A stretch of DNA of 64,000 bases from Salegentibacter maritimus (GCF_016236915.1 NZ_JAEHOK010000012.1:87786-151785), one strand, 5' to 3'; numbered from the stretch's first letter, positions 43,768 through 53,679 are shown. Translations and numbers: made by a program. Notes: generated from the sequence alone by a model not told the origin.

Positions 43768-43775
43768 AAATTTAT
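43768..43775 (-). promoter_or_regulatory. Candidate -7 box for prs
   Basis: The minus strand reads TAAATTTG, an exact TAnnTTTG match, 48 bp upstream of the prs start. A clear -33 element was not found at the usual spacing. Confidence 0.45.
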
Positions 43776-44007
43776 AAATTTATTTTTTCCCGAACAGACT
43801 TTGATGGCTTCTACTACCTATTAAAATTTAGAATTTTCACAACAGCCCGGGATTTAAGAAACATACAGCGTAAATTCTCATTAAATTGGTAGCTAAAGAA
43901 ATACAATTTCATTCTACGGCTCCAATACAGCTAATTATCCTTAAAGCCTTAAATTTAAGGTAAAAATGCTTTATCAGCAATTCCCAATAACCATAACACC
44001 ACTAATT

Positions 44008-44499
44008 ATGAGCAACTTACTGATTTTTAACTTTAATTCAACTAAAGCTTGGTCGGGCTGGGAAATACAAAATGATGTTGTAATGGGCGGCAATTCTTTT
44101 AGCAAACTGGAGCGCAGCAAGGAAGGAAATGCCATTTTTAAAGGTTATGTTTCCCTGAAAAACAATGGTGGTTTTGCTTCCTTGCGTTATCGATTTGCCC
44201 TTAAAGACATCAGTAATTATACAAAAGCTTATATTTTATTAAAAGGAGACGGAAAAAATTACCAGTTTAGGCTAAAATCTAATTTAGAAGAAAAGGCTTC
44301 CTATGTGTATACTTTTAAAACAACCGGAAATTGGCAAACTGTGCAGGTTCCGTTAAAAGAAATGACTCCCACCTACCGGGGTAGAAGTCTTAACATTGCT
44401 AATTTTTCGACTGATGAAATTCAGGAAGTGCGTTTTTTAATTGGAAACAAAAGAGCTGAAAATTTTCGCCTTGAAATGAGCAAAATAGCATTAAAGTAA
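44008..44499 (+). CDS. CIA30-family carbohydrate-binding-like protein
   Basis: The 163-residue protein matches the CIA30 (complex I intermediate-associated protein 30) jelly-roll domain: FNSTKAWSGWEIQNDVVMGGNSFSKL, then GYVSLKNNGGFASLRYRF and YQFRLKSN. The start was set at the ATG at 44008, which directly precedes the domain; an ATG at 43966 would add 14 non-conserved residues. There is no signal peptide. Bacterial CIA30 proteins have no defined role. It is transcribed towards the tRNA-Leu gene. Confidence 0.82.
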   Translation: MSNLLIFNFNSTKAWSGWEIQNDVVMGGNSFSKLERSKEGNAIFKGYVSLKNNGGFASLRYRFALKDISNYTKAYILLKGDGKNYQFRLKSNLEEKASYVYTFKTTGNWQTVQVPLKEMTPTYRGRSLNIANFSTDEIQEVRFLIGNKRAENFRLEMSKIALK

Positions 44500-44706
44500 G
44501 GTGTTCTTTAAAACCCTACACCCTATTTCTTTATATCAAATAACAGATTAATGCTTAACTAGCTTATAATGCTTTAGAATAAAAGTTAAAAACAAACCTG
44601 GAAACTCTATACATCTTCATTATTTGGGAAAATCAAGGCCGTTATCCCTTATAATTAGTGGTTCGAAAAAAAACTAAAAAAACCGTGTGATAAAGGGAAA
44701 ATTTTA

Positions 44707-44714
44707 TAATTTTG
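44707..44714 (+). promoter_or_regulatory. Candidate -7 box for the tRNA-Leu gene
   Basis: TAATTTTG matches TAnnTTTG and lies 10 bp before the first base of the mature tRNA, a normal distance for a start point just upstream. Confidence 0.5.
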
Positions 44715-44724
44715 CCGTCCACTT

Positions 44725-44806
44725 GCTCGAGTGGCGGAACTGGTAGACGCGCTGGATTCAAAATCCAGTTTCTTCGGAAGTGCGGGTTCGATTCCCGCCT
44801 CGAGTA
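44725..44806 (+). tRNA. tRNA-Leu, anticodon CAA
   Basis: The 82-base class II tRNA folds with a 7-bp acceptor stem (GCTCGAG with CTCGAGT, ending in a G-U pair), D arm with TGGTAGAC, anticodon arm CTGGA-ttCAAaa-TCCAG, a variable arm around CTTCGGAAG, and T arm GCGGGTTCGATTCCCGC. The CCA end is not encoded (ACT follows). The anticodon CAA reads UUG leucine codons. It is followed by a tyrosine integrase gene, suggesting use as an integration site. Confidence 0.95.
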
Positions 44807-44830
44807 CTTTTAAGACTTCAAACAAAACCA

Positions 44831-44869
44831 AAACCCCGTAAAACTCAATGTTTACGGGGTTTTTTATTT
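44831..44869 (+). terminator. Rho-independent terminator downstream of tRNA-Leu
   Basis: A 12-bp perfect stem (AAACCCCGTAAA at 44831-44842 with TTTACGGGGTTT at 44851-44862) is followed by a T-rich tract to 44869. Confidence 0.9.
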
Positions 44870-45042
44870 TTTATAATATCAAATAACAACATTTGAATAG
44901 GTATTAAAAGTGTCCCATTCGGTGCCCTTTTCAAAAGTCCAAAACAGGTCACCGAATCAACCTTAACATATTGATTTAATGCATTTTACAACTATTTTGT
45001 TTAGTTTTTTTTCTTTAGATTTATCATTCAAAATATATCATT

Positions 45043-46266
45043 ATGCAGAACTTATTATCAATTCTCTTCTATATCAAGCGAAGTAAAACTAACAAACAAG
45101 GAAAAGTTCCTGTTTATATGAGAATCACCTATAATGGAAAAAGAGCTGAAGTTAGTACCATGAGAAGAGTGGAATTAAACAAATGGAATTCAAAAGCCAA
45201 TTGTTTTAAAGGTCAATCGAACGAAGCTAAATCAATAAACAGGCATCTGGATATTATGAAAAACCGCCTATACGCTATATTTCAAAAACTTCAGGATTCA
45301 GATGAGAATATTTCGGCAGCTGTACTGAAAAATATTTTTATAGGCAATGATGATTCATCGAAAAAGGGAATTCTGGAAATGTTTCAGGATCATAACTTAA
45401 GAATGGAAAAACTGGTTAATAAAGATTATTCATTTAGAACACTACAACGTTACAAGACCACAAAAAAGCATTTAACCAATTATATTGCATCCCATTTTAA
45501 GACTGATGATTTTCGCGTAAAAGATATTGACATAAAATTCATTAATAGTTTTATTTACTATTTGAAAACAGATCTGAATCTTTCACATAATTCTGCTTTA
45601 AAATATCTAGCCTATTTGAAAAAAGTTGTCCGTATGGCTGTGGCCAATGGCTGGTTGGAAAAAGATCCCTTTTACAATTTTAAACTAAAGCGCCAGGTTA
45701 TAGATCGGGAATTTTTAACGAAAGAGGAAATAATTAAAATAATGGAAAAGAGCCTTAGCATCCGAAGAATGGAACAAGTAAGGGACGCTTTTATATTCTC
45801 TTGTTATACTGGATGTTCTTATTCCGATATTGAAAAATTAACTGCACAAAATATTATTAGGGGAATTGATGGTAGCCAATGGTTAAAATTTAAAAGAACG
45901 AAAACCAAATCCCTAAGTAGTATTCCACTCTTAAAAGTTCCAGAAGAACTTATTAAAAAATATAAAAACATTACAAATCCCAAGGGCACTCTTTTACCAG
46001 TGCTATCCAATCAAAAAACAAATAGCTATTTAAAGGAAATTGCAGATGCCTGTGGAATTGAAAAGAATCTAACTTTCCATGTTGCAAGACATACATTTGC
46101 TACGACAATTACCCTTTCAAACGGTGTTCCCATTGAAAGTGTAAGTAAAATGCTTGGTCATAAATCAATAAAAATTACCCAACATTACGCCAAGATTTTA
46201 GACGGGAAATTAAGTGAGGATATGAATAATTTAAGAAGCCGAATGGCTGCTGACAACAGCAATTAA
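45043..46266 (+). CDS. Bacteroidetes-type tyrosine recombinase/integrase
   Basis: The 407-residue protein has an Arm-DNA-binding domain (KVPVYMRITYNGKRAEVSTMRRVELNKWN), a SAM-like core-binding domain (~120-210), and a C-terminal tyrosine recombinase domain with the HVARHTFAT box, the GHKSIKIT segment and the nucleophile region ITQHYAKI. The first catalytic arginine is absent from the usual place (CYTGCSYSDIEKL), as in IntDOT, where Ser replaces Arg I. It should integrate and excise a mobile element. It sits 237 bp downstream of tRNA-Leu and is oriented into the AT-rich region. Confidence 0.93.
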   Translation: MQNLLSILFYIKRSKTNKQGKVPVYMRITYNGKRAEVSTMRRVELNKWNSKANCFKGQSNEAKSINRHLDIMKNRLYAIFQKLQDSDENISAAVLKNIFIGNDDSSKKGILEMFQDHNLRMEKLVNKDYSFRTLQRYKTTKKHLTNYIASHFKTDDFRVKDIDIKFINSFIYYLKTDLNLSHNSALKYLAYLKKVVRMAVANGWLEKDPFYNFKLKRQVIDREFLTKEEIIKIMEKSLSIRRMEQVRDAFIFSCYTGCSYSDIEKLTAQNIIRGIDGSQWLKFKRTKTKSLSSIPLLKVPEELIKKYKNITNPKGTLLPVLSNQKTNSYLKEIADACGIEKNLTFHVARHTFATTITLSNGVPIESVSKMLGHKSIKITQHYAKILDGKLSEDMNNLRSRMAADNSN

Positions 46267-46613
46267 TTTTTTTCGGCAACTAAGCTATAGATAGTTCCTG
46301 TATTGTTTATTGTTTAGTGAATAATATTTTCAATCACACCTTTACATAAATTCCCTCAAAGCAAAATAAAATAATCATTGATTATTAAAAATCAAAAAGA
46401 TTTAAACAAAGAGAAATCTCCAAGGAGAAAGAGTTTTTTTTCTAGAAACTTAAAGCATTCCCATGACAGCCAAATATCTAATTTTTAATGCAGAATTTTG
46501 AAATTTCCCTGTTAATAATATAATTAATTTTAATACTATCAGTTTAGGGAATAACCTAGTAATCCTTATTATTGATAAACTAAATTTATTGTTCACGCCC
46601 CAAAAAACCTGAT
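46267..46613. other. AT-rich gap between integrase and response regulator, no gene seen
   Basis: The 347-bp stretch is strongly AT-rich and contains no plausible coding frame, tRNA or strong hairpin. It may hold the promoter of the response regulator gene, but no exact TAnnTTTG match was found near its start. Confidence 0.5.
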
Positions 46614-47009
46614 ATGCACCCTACACAAAAAATTTGCATCTTAGCTATTGATGACAATGCTATAAACCTTCTACTAATTGAACGACTTATTAAAAAGACA
46701 TGTCCTGATGCCACGGTATTAAGCTGTAAGAATGGAGAAGATGCTATCCAAAAGTTTAAAGAAAACAAAGTAGATCTTATATTTCTAGATATTGAATTAC
46801 CTACCATAGATGGATTTGAAACCGCAAGACTAATAAGAGAGTGTGAAACGGATGGTGGAAGAGCACAAATTATAGCGCTAAGCGGGTATAAAAAAGATCA
46901 ATTAGAAGAAATAGGAGATATTATGTATATGGATGGATTTTTAAGAAAACCTATAAAATTACCACTATTGGAAGAGATTATAAAGAAGTTCATTACTGTA
47001 GGAATATAG
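46614..47009 (+). CDS. Receiver-only response regulator
   Basis: The 131-residue protein is a single CheY-like receiver domain. It has the acidic pair D13/D14, phospho-acceptor D59 (FLDIELP), switch Ser90 (ALSG) and Lys112 (RKPI). There is no output domain, so it would act by protein contact or in a phosphorelay. It lies 46 bp before a large PAS histidine kinase that lacks its own receiver, its most likely partner. Confidence 0.9.
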   Translation: MHPTQKICILAIDDNAINLLLIERLIKKTCPDATVLSCKNGEDAIQKFKENKVDLIFLDIELPTIDGFETARLIRECETDGGRAQIIALSGYKKDQLEEIGDIMYMDGFLRKPIKLPLLEEIIKKFITVGI

Positions 47010-47055
47010 TATTCATTTTAAACAAATTTATAGCACGACAAATTTAATATTGAAA

Positions 47056-50000
47056 ATGAATAAACCTGAAGAAACTAGTAACGAGAGTGCCAGATTAAGA
47101 GAGTTAGATGCTTATAATATTGAAACCGCAGCGAGAGAAGACGATTTTGATTTCCTAACCAAAATGGCTGCTCAAATTTGTCATACCAGGATATCGCTTA
47201 TAAGTCTGATTACAGCAGATAAACAATTGTTTCTCTCTAATGAAGGTTTAAAAAGCAGCGAAACCTGTAAAGAAATTTCCTTTTGCGCTCATGCCGTAAA
47301 CCATCCTGATAAATTATTTATAGTAGAAAATGCGCAGGAAGATGAGCGTTTTAAAGATAATCCTCTGGTCACACAAGAACCTTTCATACGTTTTTATGCT
47401 GGCGTACCATTGGTTAATGAAAATGGACATGCACTAGGCACCTTATGTGTTATAGATTCTGAACCTAAAATTCTAGGTAATGAGCAAAAAAAATTATTGA
47501 GTAGCCTCGGAAACCAAGCGATGAAGCTTTTAGAGTTAAGAAAAAAGCAAATTCAAGCCAGTAATATTAATCAAGAACTTAGGAAAAATCTTGATTTATT
47601 GGAAGAAACTCAGCAAGCTAATAAAATTGGGGGTTGGGAGCTGCATATAGGAACGGGAAAAACAATTTGGACAGAATTTGTTTATCATATTCACGAGGTG
47701 TCTTTAGATTATGAATTTGATAAAAAAAGTGCAATAGAATTTTATCATCCTAACGATAGGGCAAAAATTAGTAAAGCAATAGAGGATACCATAGCAACTG
47801 GTAATCGATTTGATGTAACCTGCAGGTTAATTACAGCAAAAAATAATGAGATTTGGGTAAGAAGTACAGGCCGTAAAGTAGGAGATAAATTGATTGGAAG
47901 CTTCCAGGACATTACAGAATTTAAGAAAAATGAACTCAAATTTAGAGGAATTTTCAATTCCACATTTACACTTATTGGCTTTTTAGATCTCGATGGAACA
48001 CTACTGGAAGCCAATGAGACCGCTTTAAAAGTTGCTAATCTTCAACCAGAAGATGTAATTGGCAAACCTTTCTGGGATTGTTACTGGTGGCAGATATCGG
48101 AAGAAACCAAAGAGGAGTTAAAAAGAAATTTTTACAAAGCTGCAAAAGGTGAAATGGTTTCTTACGAAGTGAAGGTATGGACTGCAAACAAAATTTCCAC
48201 TACTATACTTTTTAGACTCAAACCTATATTTGACGACCATGATAATGTTGTTTATGTGCTACCAGAAGGAAGTCCGGTGCAGGATATTGTGGATGTTAGA
48301 CAGCGGTTTAAATCTGTTATTGAAGGCACCAATGTGGGCACCTGGGAATGGAATGTCCAAACGGGTGAGACTATTTTTAATGAAAAATGGGCAGAAATTT
48401 TAGGTTATACTTTAGAGGAACTACAACCGGTAAGTATAAAAACCTGGACTGGACTGGCACATCCAGATGATCTTATAGAATCCAATCATCTATTAAAGAA
48501 ATGCTTCCAAAAAAGAGCCGAGTTTTACGAGTTTGAAAGCAGAATGAAACATAGAAATGGCGATTGGGTTTGGGTCATGGAGCGAGGGAAGGTATTTGAA
48601 TGGACGCATGATGGTAAACCATTAAAAATGTACGGGACTCTCCAGGACATCAATCAACGTAAAAAATACGAAGAAGAATTAAGAGTAAGTGAAGAAGCAT
48701 TTAGGGGAAATTTTGAAAATGCAGCCATAGGTATGGCTTTACTTAATGAAGAAGGAAAATGGTTAAAAGTTAATGAAAAAGTCTGTGAAATCTTAGGTTA
48801 TACAGCTGAAGAACTGATGCAACTTACTTTTCAGGATATTACCCATCCCGAAGACTTAGATAAAGATTTAAATTTACTTAAGGAAGTAATTGAAGGTAAA
48901 CGAACGAATTATAATTTGGAAAAAAGATATTTTCATAAAAATGGAAATATTGTTCATATAATTCTCGCTGTTTCAGTAGTAAGAAATCATAGTGGAGCCA
49001 TTCTTTATTTCGTATCTCAAATAATTGACATTACTGCAGCAAAGAAACATACCCAGAAATTAAAATATCAGCAGAATTTACTAAATGCCTTGTACGAATT
49101 ATCACCTATTGGTATTGCTCTTAATGACTTTGAAACGGGAAAATTTAAGGATGTTAATAATAAGTTGATTGAGCCTTCTGGTTATACTCGAAAAGAATTT
49201 TTGAATTTGAGTTATTGGGATTTAACCCCCATAGAATATGAGACCAGAGAGAAAAATGCACTCAAACATTTGGAGGAAACAGGAGTGTACGGACCATTTC
49301 AAAAAGAATTTAAACGAAAAGATGGATCTAGATACCCGGTTCTTTTACGGGGAGTGATGGTGGAGGATCTCAATAAAAATAAATTCATTTGGTCTTTTAT
49401 TCAGGACATAAGTAAAGAGAAAGAAGCAGAGAAAAAGTTACAGGCAGCTCTTTCCAATCTTCAGGCTGTATTAGATGCAAGTACTCAAGTAATTATCATT
49501 GCAACTAACAAAAAGGGCTTAATCACTCATTTTAATTCAGGGGCAGAAACTGCATTAGGATATAAGCAGGAGGAAGTACTCGGGAGATTAACTCCACTAT
49601 CTATTCATGAAAAGCAGGAAATTAGGGATGAAGCAAAAAAAATTGCTGATAGTAATCGAAAATTCTCAGATTTTGAAGTACTTACTCACGAGGCTCATAA
49701 AGAAAAATCTGGGGCTAAAGAATGGACCTATATTAGAAAAGATGGTAGTAAGTTTACTGTTCTATTATCAGTAACTGCTATTAAAAAAAACGATAAAATT
49801 ACAGGCTATCTTGGAGTGGCAGTAGATATTTCAGAATTAAAAAGGGTTGAAACTGAGATTAAATCTTTGCTTGACATCACCCAGGATCAAAACAACCGCT
49901 TAAAGAATTTCGCTCATATTGTTTCCCATAATTTGAGATCCCATAGCTCTGGAATTATTGGCCTATTAGATGTATTAGAAACCGACCATCCAGAATTGAA

Positions 50001-50562
50001 AAGTAATGAGCTTTTTATAATGGTTAGTCGTGGCGCAGAAAATTTGCAACAAACCGTGGAAGATCTTAGTGATGTAATATCAGTTAGCTTCAATAAAGCT
50101 AATCTACATACTGTCAATTTGCATGATGTGATCGAAAAAAATATAGATAGCTTATCCAGTCAAATAAGAAATGCAAAAATAAACATTGAAAACTTGGTTG
50201 ATCTAAACGCAAAAATTAAGGGGGTTCCTGCTTATATAGAAAGTATAGTTTTAAATTTCATCACTAACGCTATCAAATATAGGTCACCTGAAAGAAATAG
50301 TTATTTAAAAATTTACAGTACTGTTAAGAAAGATAAAACAATGCTATTCTTCAAAGATAATGGTCTGGGAATGGATTTAAAAAACCACGGAGACCGTTTG
50401 TTCAAAATGTATAAGACTTTTCACAGCCATGAGGATTCTAGAGGTTTAGGATTATTCATTGTTAAAAACCAAATAGAAAGTATGAACGGAAAAATTGAAG
50501 TGGAGAGTCAAGAAAATATTGGTACAACTTTTAAAGTCATTCTATATAATGAAAAAGATTAA
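47056..50562 (+). CDS. Soluble GAF / multi-PAS sensor histidine kinase
   Basis: The 1168-residue kinase has no transmembrane helix. An N-terminal GAF domain (~20-165, with CKEISFCAHAVNHPDKLFIVENAQED) is followed by six PAS domains with PAC segments. They are recognisable by repeats such as WEWNVQTGETIFNEKWAEILGYTLEEL, MALLNEEGKWLKVNEKVCEILGYT and IIIATNKKGLITHFNSGAETALGY. The phospho-acceptor His is at 958 (HIVSHNLRSH). The ATPase domain (~1045-1165) has the N box NFITNAIKY, the G1 box DNGLGMD and the G2 segment RGLGLFIVK. It should sense cytoplasmic signals, perhaps redox or small ligands. The start was set at ATG 47056; a TTG lies two codons upstream. Confidence 0.92.
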   Translation: MNKPEETSNESARLRELDAYNIETAAREDDFDFLTKMAAQICHTRISLISLITADKQLFLSNEGLKSSETCKEISFCAHAVNHPDKLFIVENAQEDERFKDNPLVTQEPFIRFYAGVPLVNENGHALGTLCVIDSEPKILGNEQKKLLSSLGNQAMKLLELRKKQIQASNINQELRKNLDLLEETQQANKIGGWELHIGTGKTIWTEFVYHIHEVSLDYEFDKKSAIEFYHPNDRAKISKAIEDTIATGNRFDVTCRLITAKNNEIWVRSTGRKVGDKLIGSFQDITEFKKNELKFRGIFNSTFTLIGFLDLDGTLLEANETALKVANLQPEDVIGKPFWDCYWWQISEETKEELKRNFYKAAKGEMVSYEVKVWTANKISTTILFRLKPIFDDHDNVVYVLPEGSPVQDIVDVRQRFKSVIEGTNVGTWEWNVQTGETIFNEKWAEILGYTLEELQPVSIKTWTGLAHPDDLIESNHLLKKCFQKRAEFYEFESRMKHRNGDWVWVMERGKVFEWTHDGKPLKMYGTLQDINQRKKYEEELRVSEEAFRGNFENAAIGMALLNEEGKWLKVNEKVCEILGYTAEELMQLTFQDITHPEDLDKDLNLLKEVIEGKRTNYNLEKRYFHKNGNIVHIILAVSVVRNHSGAILYFVSQIIDITAAKKHTQKLKYQQNLLNALYELSPIGIALNDFETGKFKDVNNKLIEPSGYTRKEFLNLSYWDLTPIEYETREKNALKHLEETGVYGPFQKEFKRKDGSRYPVLLRGVMVEDLNKNKFIWSFIQDISKEKEAEKKLQAALSNLQAVLDASTQVIIIATNKKGLITHFNSGAETALGYKQEEVLGRLTPLSIHEKQEIRDEAKKIADSNRKFSDFEVLTHEAHKEKSGAKEWTYIRKDGSKFTVLLSVTAIKKNDKITGYLGVAVDISELKRVETEIKSLLDITQDQNNRLKNFAHIVSHNLRSHSSGIIGLLDVLETDHPELKSNELFIMVSRGAENLQQTVEDLSDVISVSFNKANLHTVNLHDVIEKNIDSLSSQIRNAKINIENLVDLNAKIKGVPAYIESIVLNFITNAIKYRSPERNSYLKIYSTVKKDKTMLFFKDNGLGMDLKNHGDRLFKMYKTFHSHEDSRGLGLFIVKNQIESMNGKIEVESQENIGTTFKVILYNEKD

Positions 50563-51273
50563 TTTTGCATGCGTCATAGAAAGTGATCCTTTGCATCAAA
50601 CAATTACTTAAAACACTTTAAACCCACCGGCCCTGCAACTAATTTAAAACATTCAAACACGGCAAGAAAGTTTATGATCTATATCGTTCCCTTTTTAGCG
50701 TGGAAGAGTACAAATTAGAATTAATATTACTTGATGAAACCTATTAAACTAAATCAATTAAAAACCGTGAAAAGTAACACTGATCACTGAATTTTTTTAA
50801 AAAAACGCCATCTTCATTTCTTACTAATTCAAAGACTATAATTTATTCTAAAGATAAGGCTTTAGACAAAGTAATTAGAACCTACAAAATTTCAATTTTT
50901 AAGAATCGATAACAATAGATCGCAAAATGTGTATAGTTAATCTAGAAATTACATGAAAGCATTTACCTCATCAAGTTAACTTATTCTCATTCCGAAGAGT
51001 CACTCCTTTTTAGTATACCTCTAGACAAAAAGGTCCCTTCTTATAACATTGGTTTTTAAGAAAGGTTGCATCAGATGAAACTCCTTATTTACAATAGAAA
51101 TTTCATTAGATTTCTCTTTTATATTTTTGCTCTAAAAAAGATTTCCTAATTTCGCAAGCTTATCCTATAAGGATGAGAAAGATAACAGCTTTATCAAAAC
51201 ATTATTCAAAATCACTCTATTTAAAAATAGAATGTACCAAATGCATGTTGTTATTAATTAATAGGCGAAATTT
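50563..51273. other. 711-bp AT-rich non-coding stretch with a possible gene remnant
   Basis: No complete gene was found. One short open frame at 50643-50747 reads as a plausible C-terminal helix (GKKVYDLYRSLFSVEEYKLE) and ends in TAA. A stop lies immediately upstream and there is no start codon, so it is either a remnant of a deleted gene or chance. The rest is AT-rich sequence that precedes the LytTR regulator gene. Confidence 0.4.
51122..51129 (+). promoter_or_regulatory. Candidate -7 box for the LytTR/LytS operon
   Basis: TATTTTTG matches TAnnTTTG and lies 144 bp upstream of the regulator start. No convincing -33 element accompanies it. Confidence 0.3.
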
Positions 51274-52053
51274 ATGGAGGTAGTTATTATTGAAGATGAA
51301 GAATTAGCTGCAGATTCTTTAGAGAGTTTGTTATTAAAAACACACTATAATTTATCTATCAAAAAAAAATTAGGAAGTGTAGAGCAAGCTTTGGAATGGT
51401 TTAAAAACAACACCTGTGATCTAATATTTAGCGACATTAGCCTTGGGGATGGTGAAAGTTTTGAGATTTTTGAGATTTTAAAGATTGACATCCCAATTAT
51501 ATTCACTACTGCCTTTAATCAATATGCTATCCAATCTTTCCAATTTAATGCTATTGATTATTTATTAAAACCCTATGAGAAAGAAAAATTAAATAGAGCT
51601 TTAGAAAAATTTTTTAGTTACAAAAATCAGACTTCTTCTGCCAGTGAAAGCAAAAATGAACTGGATAATTTAATTGCCCAATTAAAAATAATTCCAGAAA
51701 TAAATCAGAAAAAAACACGCTTTCTTGTTTCTAAAGGCGAAGAATTAGTTTCCATAAGTAGCGAGGATATAGCCTACTTTATGGCTGAAAATAAATCGCT
51801 TTTTTTATGTAAAAAAGACGGTGAAATTTTTCTATATGATGACACCATATCCAACCTTGAAAAAAAATTAGATCTAAAAGATTTTTTTAAAATAAACCGA
51901 AAGTTCATTGTTCAACACAACGCAATCAAATCAATAGTAAAATATAGCCAAAATAGACTCAAATTAGAACTACATCCATTGCCCAATACCCAGGATCCAG
52001 TTTTAATAAGTGCTAAAAACATTCAATCCTTCAAAAGCTGGTTAAATAATTAG
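51274..52053 (+). CDS. LytTR-family response regulator
   Basis: The 259-residue protein has an N-terminal receiver domain (acidic pocket IIEDEE, phospho-acceptor D54 in FSDISLGDG, Lys in YLLKPYE). A C-terminal LytTR DNA-binding domain of ~100 residues follows (RFLVSKGEELVSISSEDIAYFMAENKSLFL, then FFKINRKFIVQHNAI). LytTR proteins bind pairs of short direct repeats. Such a pair lies upstream of the protease gene at 53680-53710. It is one base apart from its sensor kinase gene. Confidence 0.95.
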   Translation: MEVVIIEDEELAADSLESLLLKTHYNLSIKKKLGSVEQALEWFKNNTCDLIFSDISLGDGESFEIFEILKIDIPIIFTTAFNQYAIQSFQFNAIDYLLKPYEKEKLNRALEKFFSYKNQTSSASESKNELDNLIAQLKIIPEINQKKTRFLVSKGEELVSISSEDIAYFMAENKSLFLCKKDGEIFLYDDTISNLEKKLDLKDFFKINRKFIVQHNAIKSIVKYSQNRLKLELHPLPNTQDPVLISAKNIQSFKSWLNN

Positions 52054-52054
52054 A

Positions 52055-53671
52055 ATGAAGTCTTATAAATTTCTACACCAGTTCCAAAAGCACCAAAAAT
52101 ATTTCTACGCTAGCTTAATATTGATTTTCTTTTTTTTTGCTGCAAGTGCTGTAATTACACCAAAAATAACTTTGGTAGCAGAAAGCCTATTGGAGGATGT
52201 GATTCACGAAAGCCTTAATTCAAAAAAGAATAGTATTAAATTTGAATTCAATAATCTCAATAATTTTCTGATATACTCGGAAAATCTGATTAAAAACTCT
52301 TCTAATACTTCCTATAAGGAGTTAGAAAAAAAATTAACTTTAATAAAAGATATAGCTCTTTTTTCCGATCTCATTTCAGATAGTTTTCTTTATGTAATGA
52401 CCCCCAATGGAACTAAGAGTATTGAATCCTCCAATTTCACAAATGAATCGTTTAAACTAAGAAAAGGCATATCAAAGGATTTAGATGTTTCGAACTCTCC
52501 TAAATTTATAGATACGGTTATAGCATCCACAGAGAATGTTATATATAGGAAATCTTACATGCAGAATCAAAGTGAAGATACTATTCTGGTTGTAGGATAT
52601 GATATTGATTTATTGGCTTTCTGGAAAAATTTTTCAGAGAACAATGTCGCACGAATTGGTTATACTGTGGTTACAGATAGCCACGGCATCTGTCTACTGC
52701 ATCCTGAAACAAAATTTATTGGAAAAAAGCTGAATCGATATTTTAATAATGTTTCGATCCAAAATATTCTTAATAATGAAAATACATCACCGGGGATTCG
52801 TCTAAAAGATGAAACCACATCGCAGTATTTAAATTTAGAAGTAAGACGTTATTTTGACAAAATTGTAGTAGGTAACAATTCGTTAATTGTAATCGAAAGT
52901 TTTCCATTAGATATGGTTTTAAAAGAAAAAACTGAACAGATTCAAGATTACTTTCTATGGATTAGCTTACTTGCTTTTATAATTTTTATGCTATTATTTC
53001 TGGTCTCACGGTATCAACTTAAGGAAGAATTTCTTGAAAATCTTCAAATAGTTGAAGAAAAGGAAAAGCTAATAAATGCCAATGAAAAGTATCAAAAGGA
53101 GAATGCAGTTTTACAGCTTACCCAATTGAAAAAGAAGATAAACCCCCATTTTCTCTTTAACAGCCTTAACTCCTTGCATATTCTTATTGATTCCAAACCA
53201 GAATTATCAAAAGAATTTGTTATTAAACTAGCAGATGTTTATCGATACCTCCTTGAAAACAAGGAAGGCAATTTAATAACCGTAAAAAAAGAAATCACCT
53301 TTTTAAAACAATATTTCTTTCTTCATGAAATTCGTTTTAAAAAAAGTATAAATGTGACTATAAATAACACCTGTAAAGACGAAAGCATTCTATACAAGAG
53401 GATTCCTTTCCTAGCACTTGAAATACTAGTTGAGAATGCTATTAAGCATAATGAATTCACCAAACATCATCCATTAAATATAGAGATTCTTATCGGAAGT
53501 AGTAAAATTCAAGTTATGAATAACTACGTCCCTCGTAAGCTCAAGAATTCGGAAAGCCACAAAATAGGATTAAACTATTTAAAAAACTCGTACAAATATT
53601 ACAATGTAAAAACCTTTAAAACAGAGATTTCTGACGGAAAATTCATTTGCCACCTCCCTCTATTAACGTAA
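52055..53671 (+). CDS. LytS/YehU-type sensor histidine kinase with extracytoplasmic sensor
   Basis: The 538-residue kinase has a transmembrane helix at about 18-36, an extracytoplasmic region of ~260 residues that looks like a Cache/PAS-like sensor (YVMTPNGTKSIE, GYTVVTDSHGICLLHPETKFIGKKL), and a second helix near 300-322. A His_kinase domain follows with H365 in NPHFLFNSLNSLHIL and an ATPase N box (LEILVENAIKHNE). The G boxes are short and degenerate, as is common in this family. It should phosphorylate the LytTR regulator encoded just upstream. The VTDSHGICLLHPE segment resembles dCache domains that bind small solutes. Confidence 0.9.
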   Translation: MKSYKFLHQFQKHQKYFYASLILIFFFFAASAVITPKITLVAESLLEDVIHESLNSKKNSIKFEFNNLNNFLIYSENLIKNSSNTSYKELEKKLTLIKDIALFSDLISDSFLYVMTPNGTKSIESSNFTNESFKLRKGISKDLDVSNSPKFIDTVIASTENVIYRKSYMQNQSEDTILVVGYDIDLLAFWKNFSENNVARIGYTVVTDSHGICLLHPETKFIGKKLNRYFNNVSIQNILNNENTSPGIRLKDETTSQYLNLEVRRYFDKIVVGNNSLIVIESFPLDMVLKEKTEQIQDYFLWISLLAFIIFMLLFLVSRYQLKEEFLENLQIVEEKEKLINANEKYQKENAVLQLTQLKKKINPHFLFNSLNSLHILIDSKPELSKEFVIKLADVYRYLLENKEGNLITVKKEITFLKQYFFLHEIRFKKSINVTINNTCKDESILYKRIPFLALEILVENAIKHNEFTKHHPLNIEILIGSSKIQVMNNYVPRKLKNSESHKIGLNYLKNSYKYYNVKTFKTEISDGKFICHLPLLT

Positions 53672-53679
53672 ACTTAAAC

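Noticed and set aside
33154..44007. Metal or flavin riboswitches upstream of mgtE or ribF
   Set aside because: Both genes overlap or touch the gene before them, so there is no leader that could hold a riboswitch.
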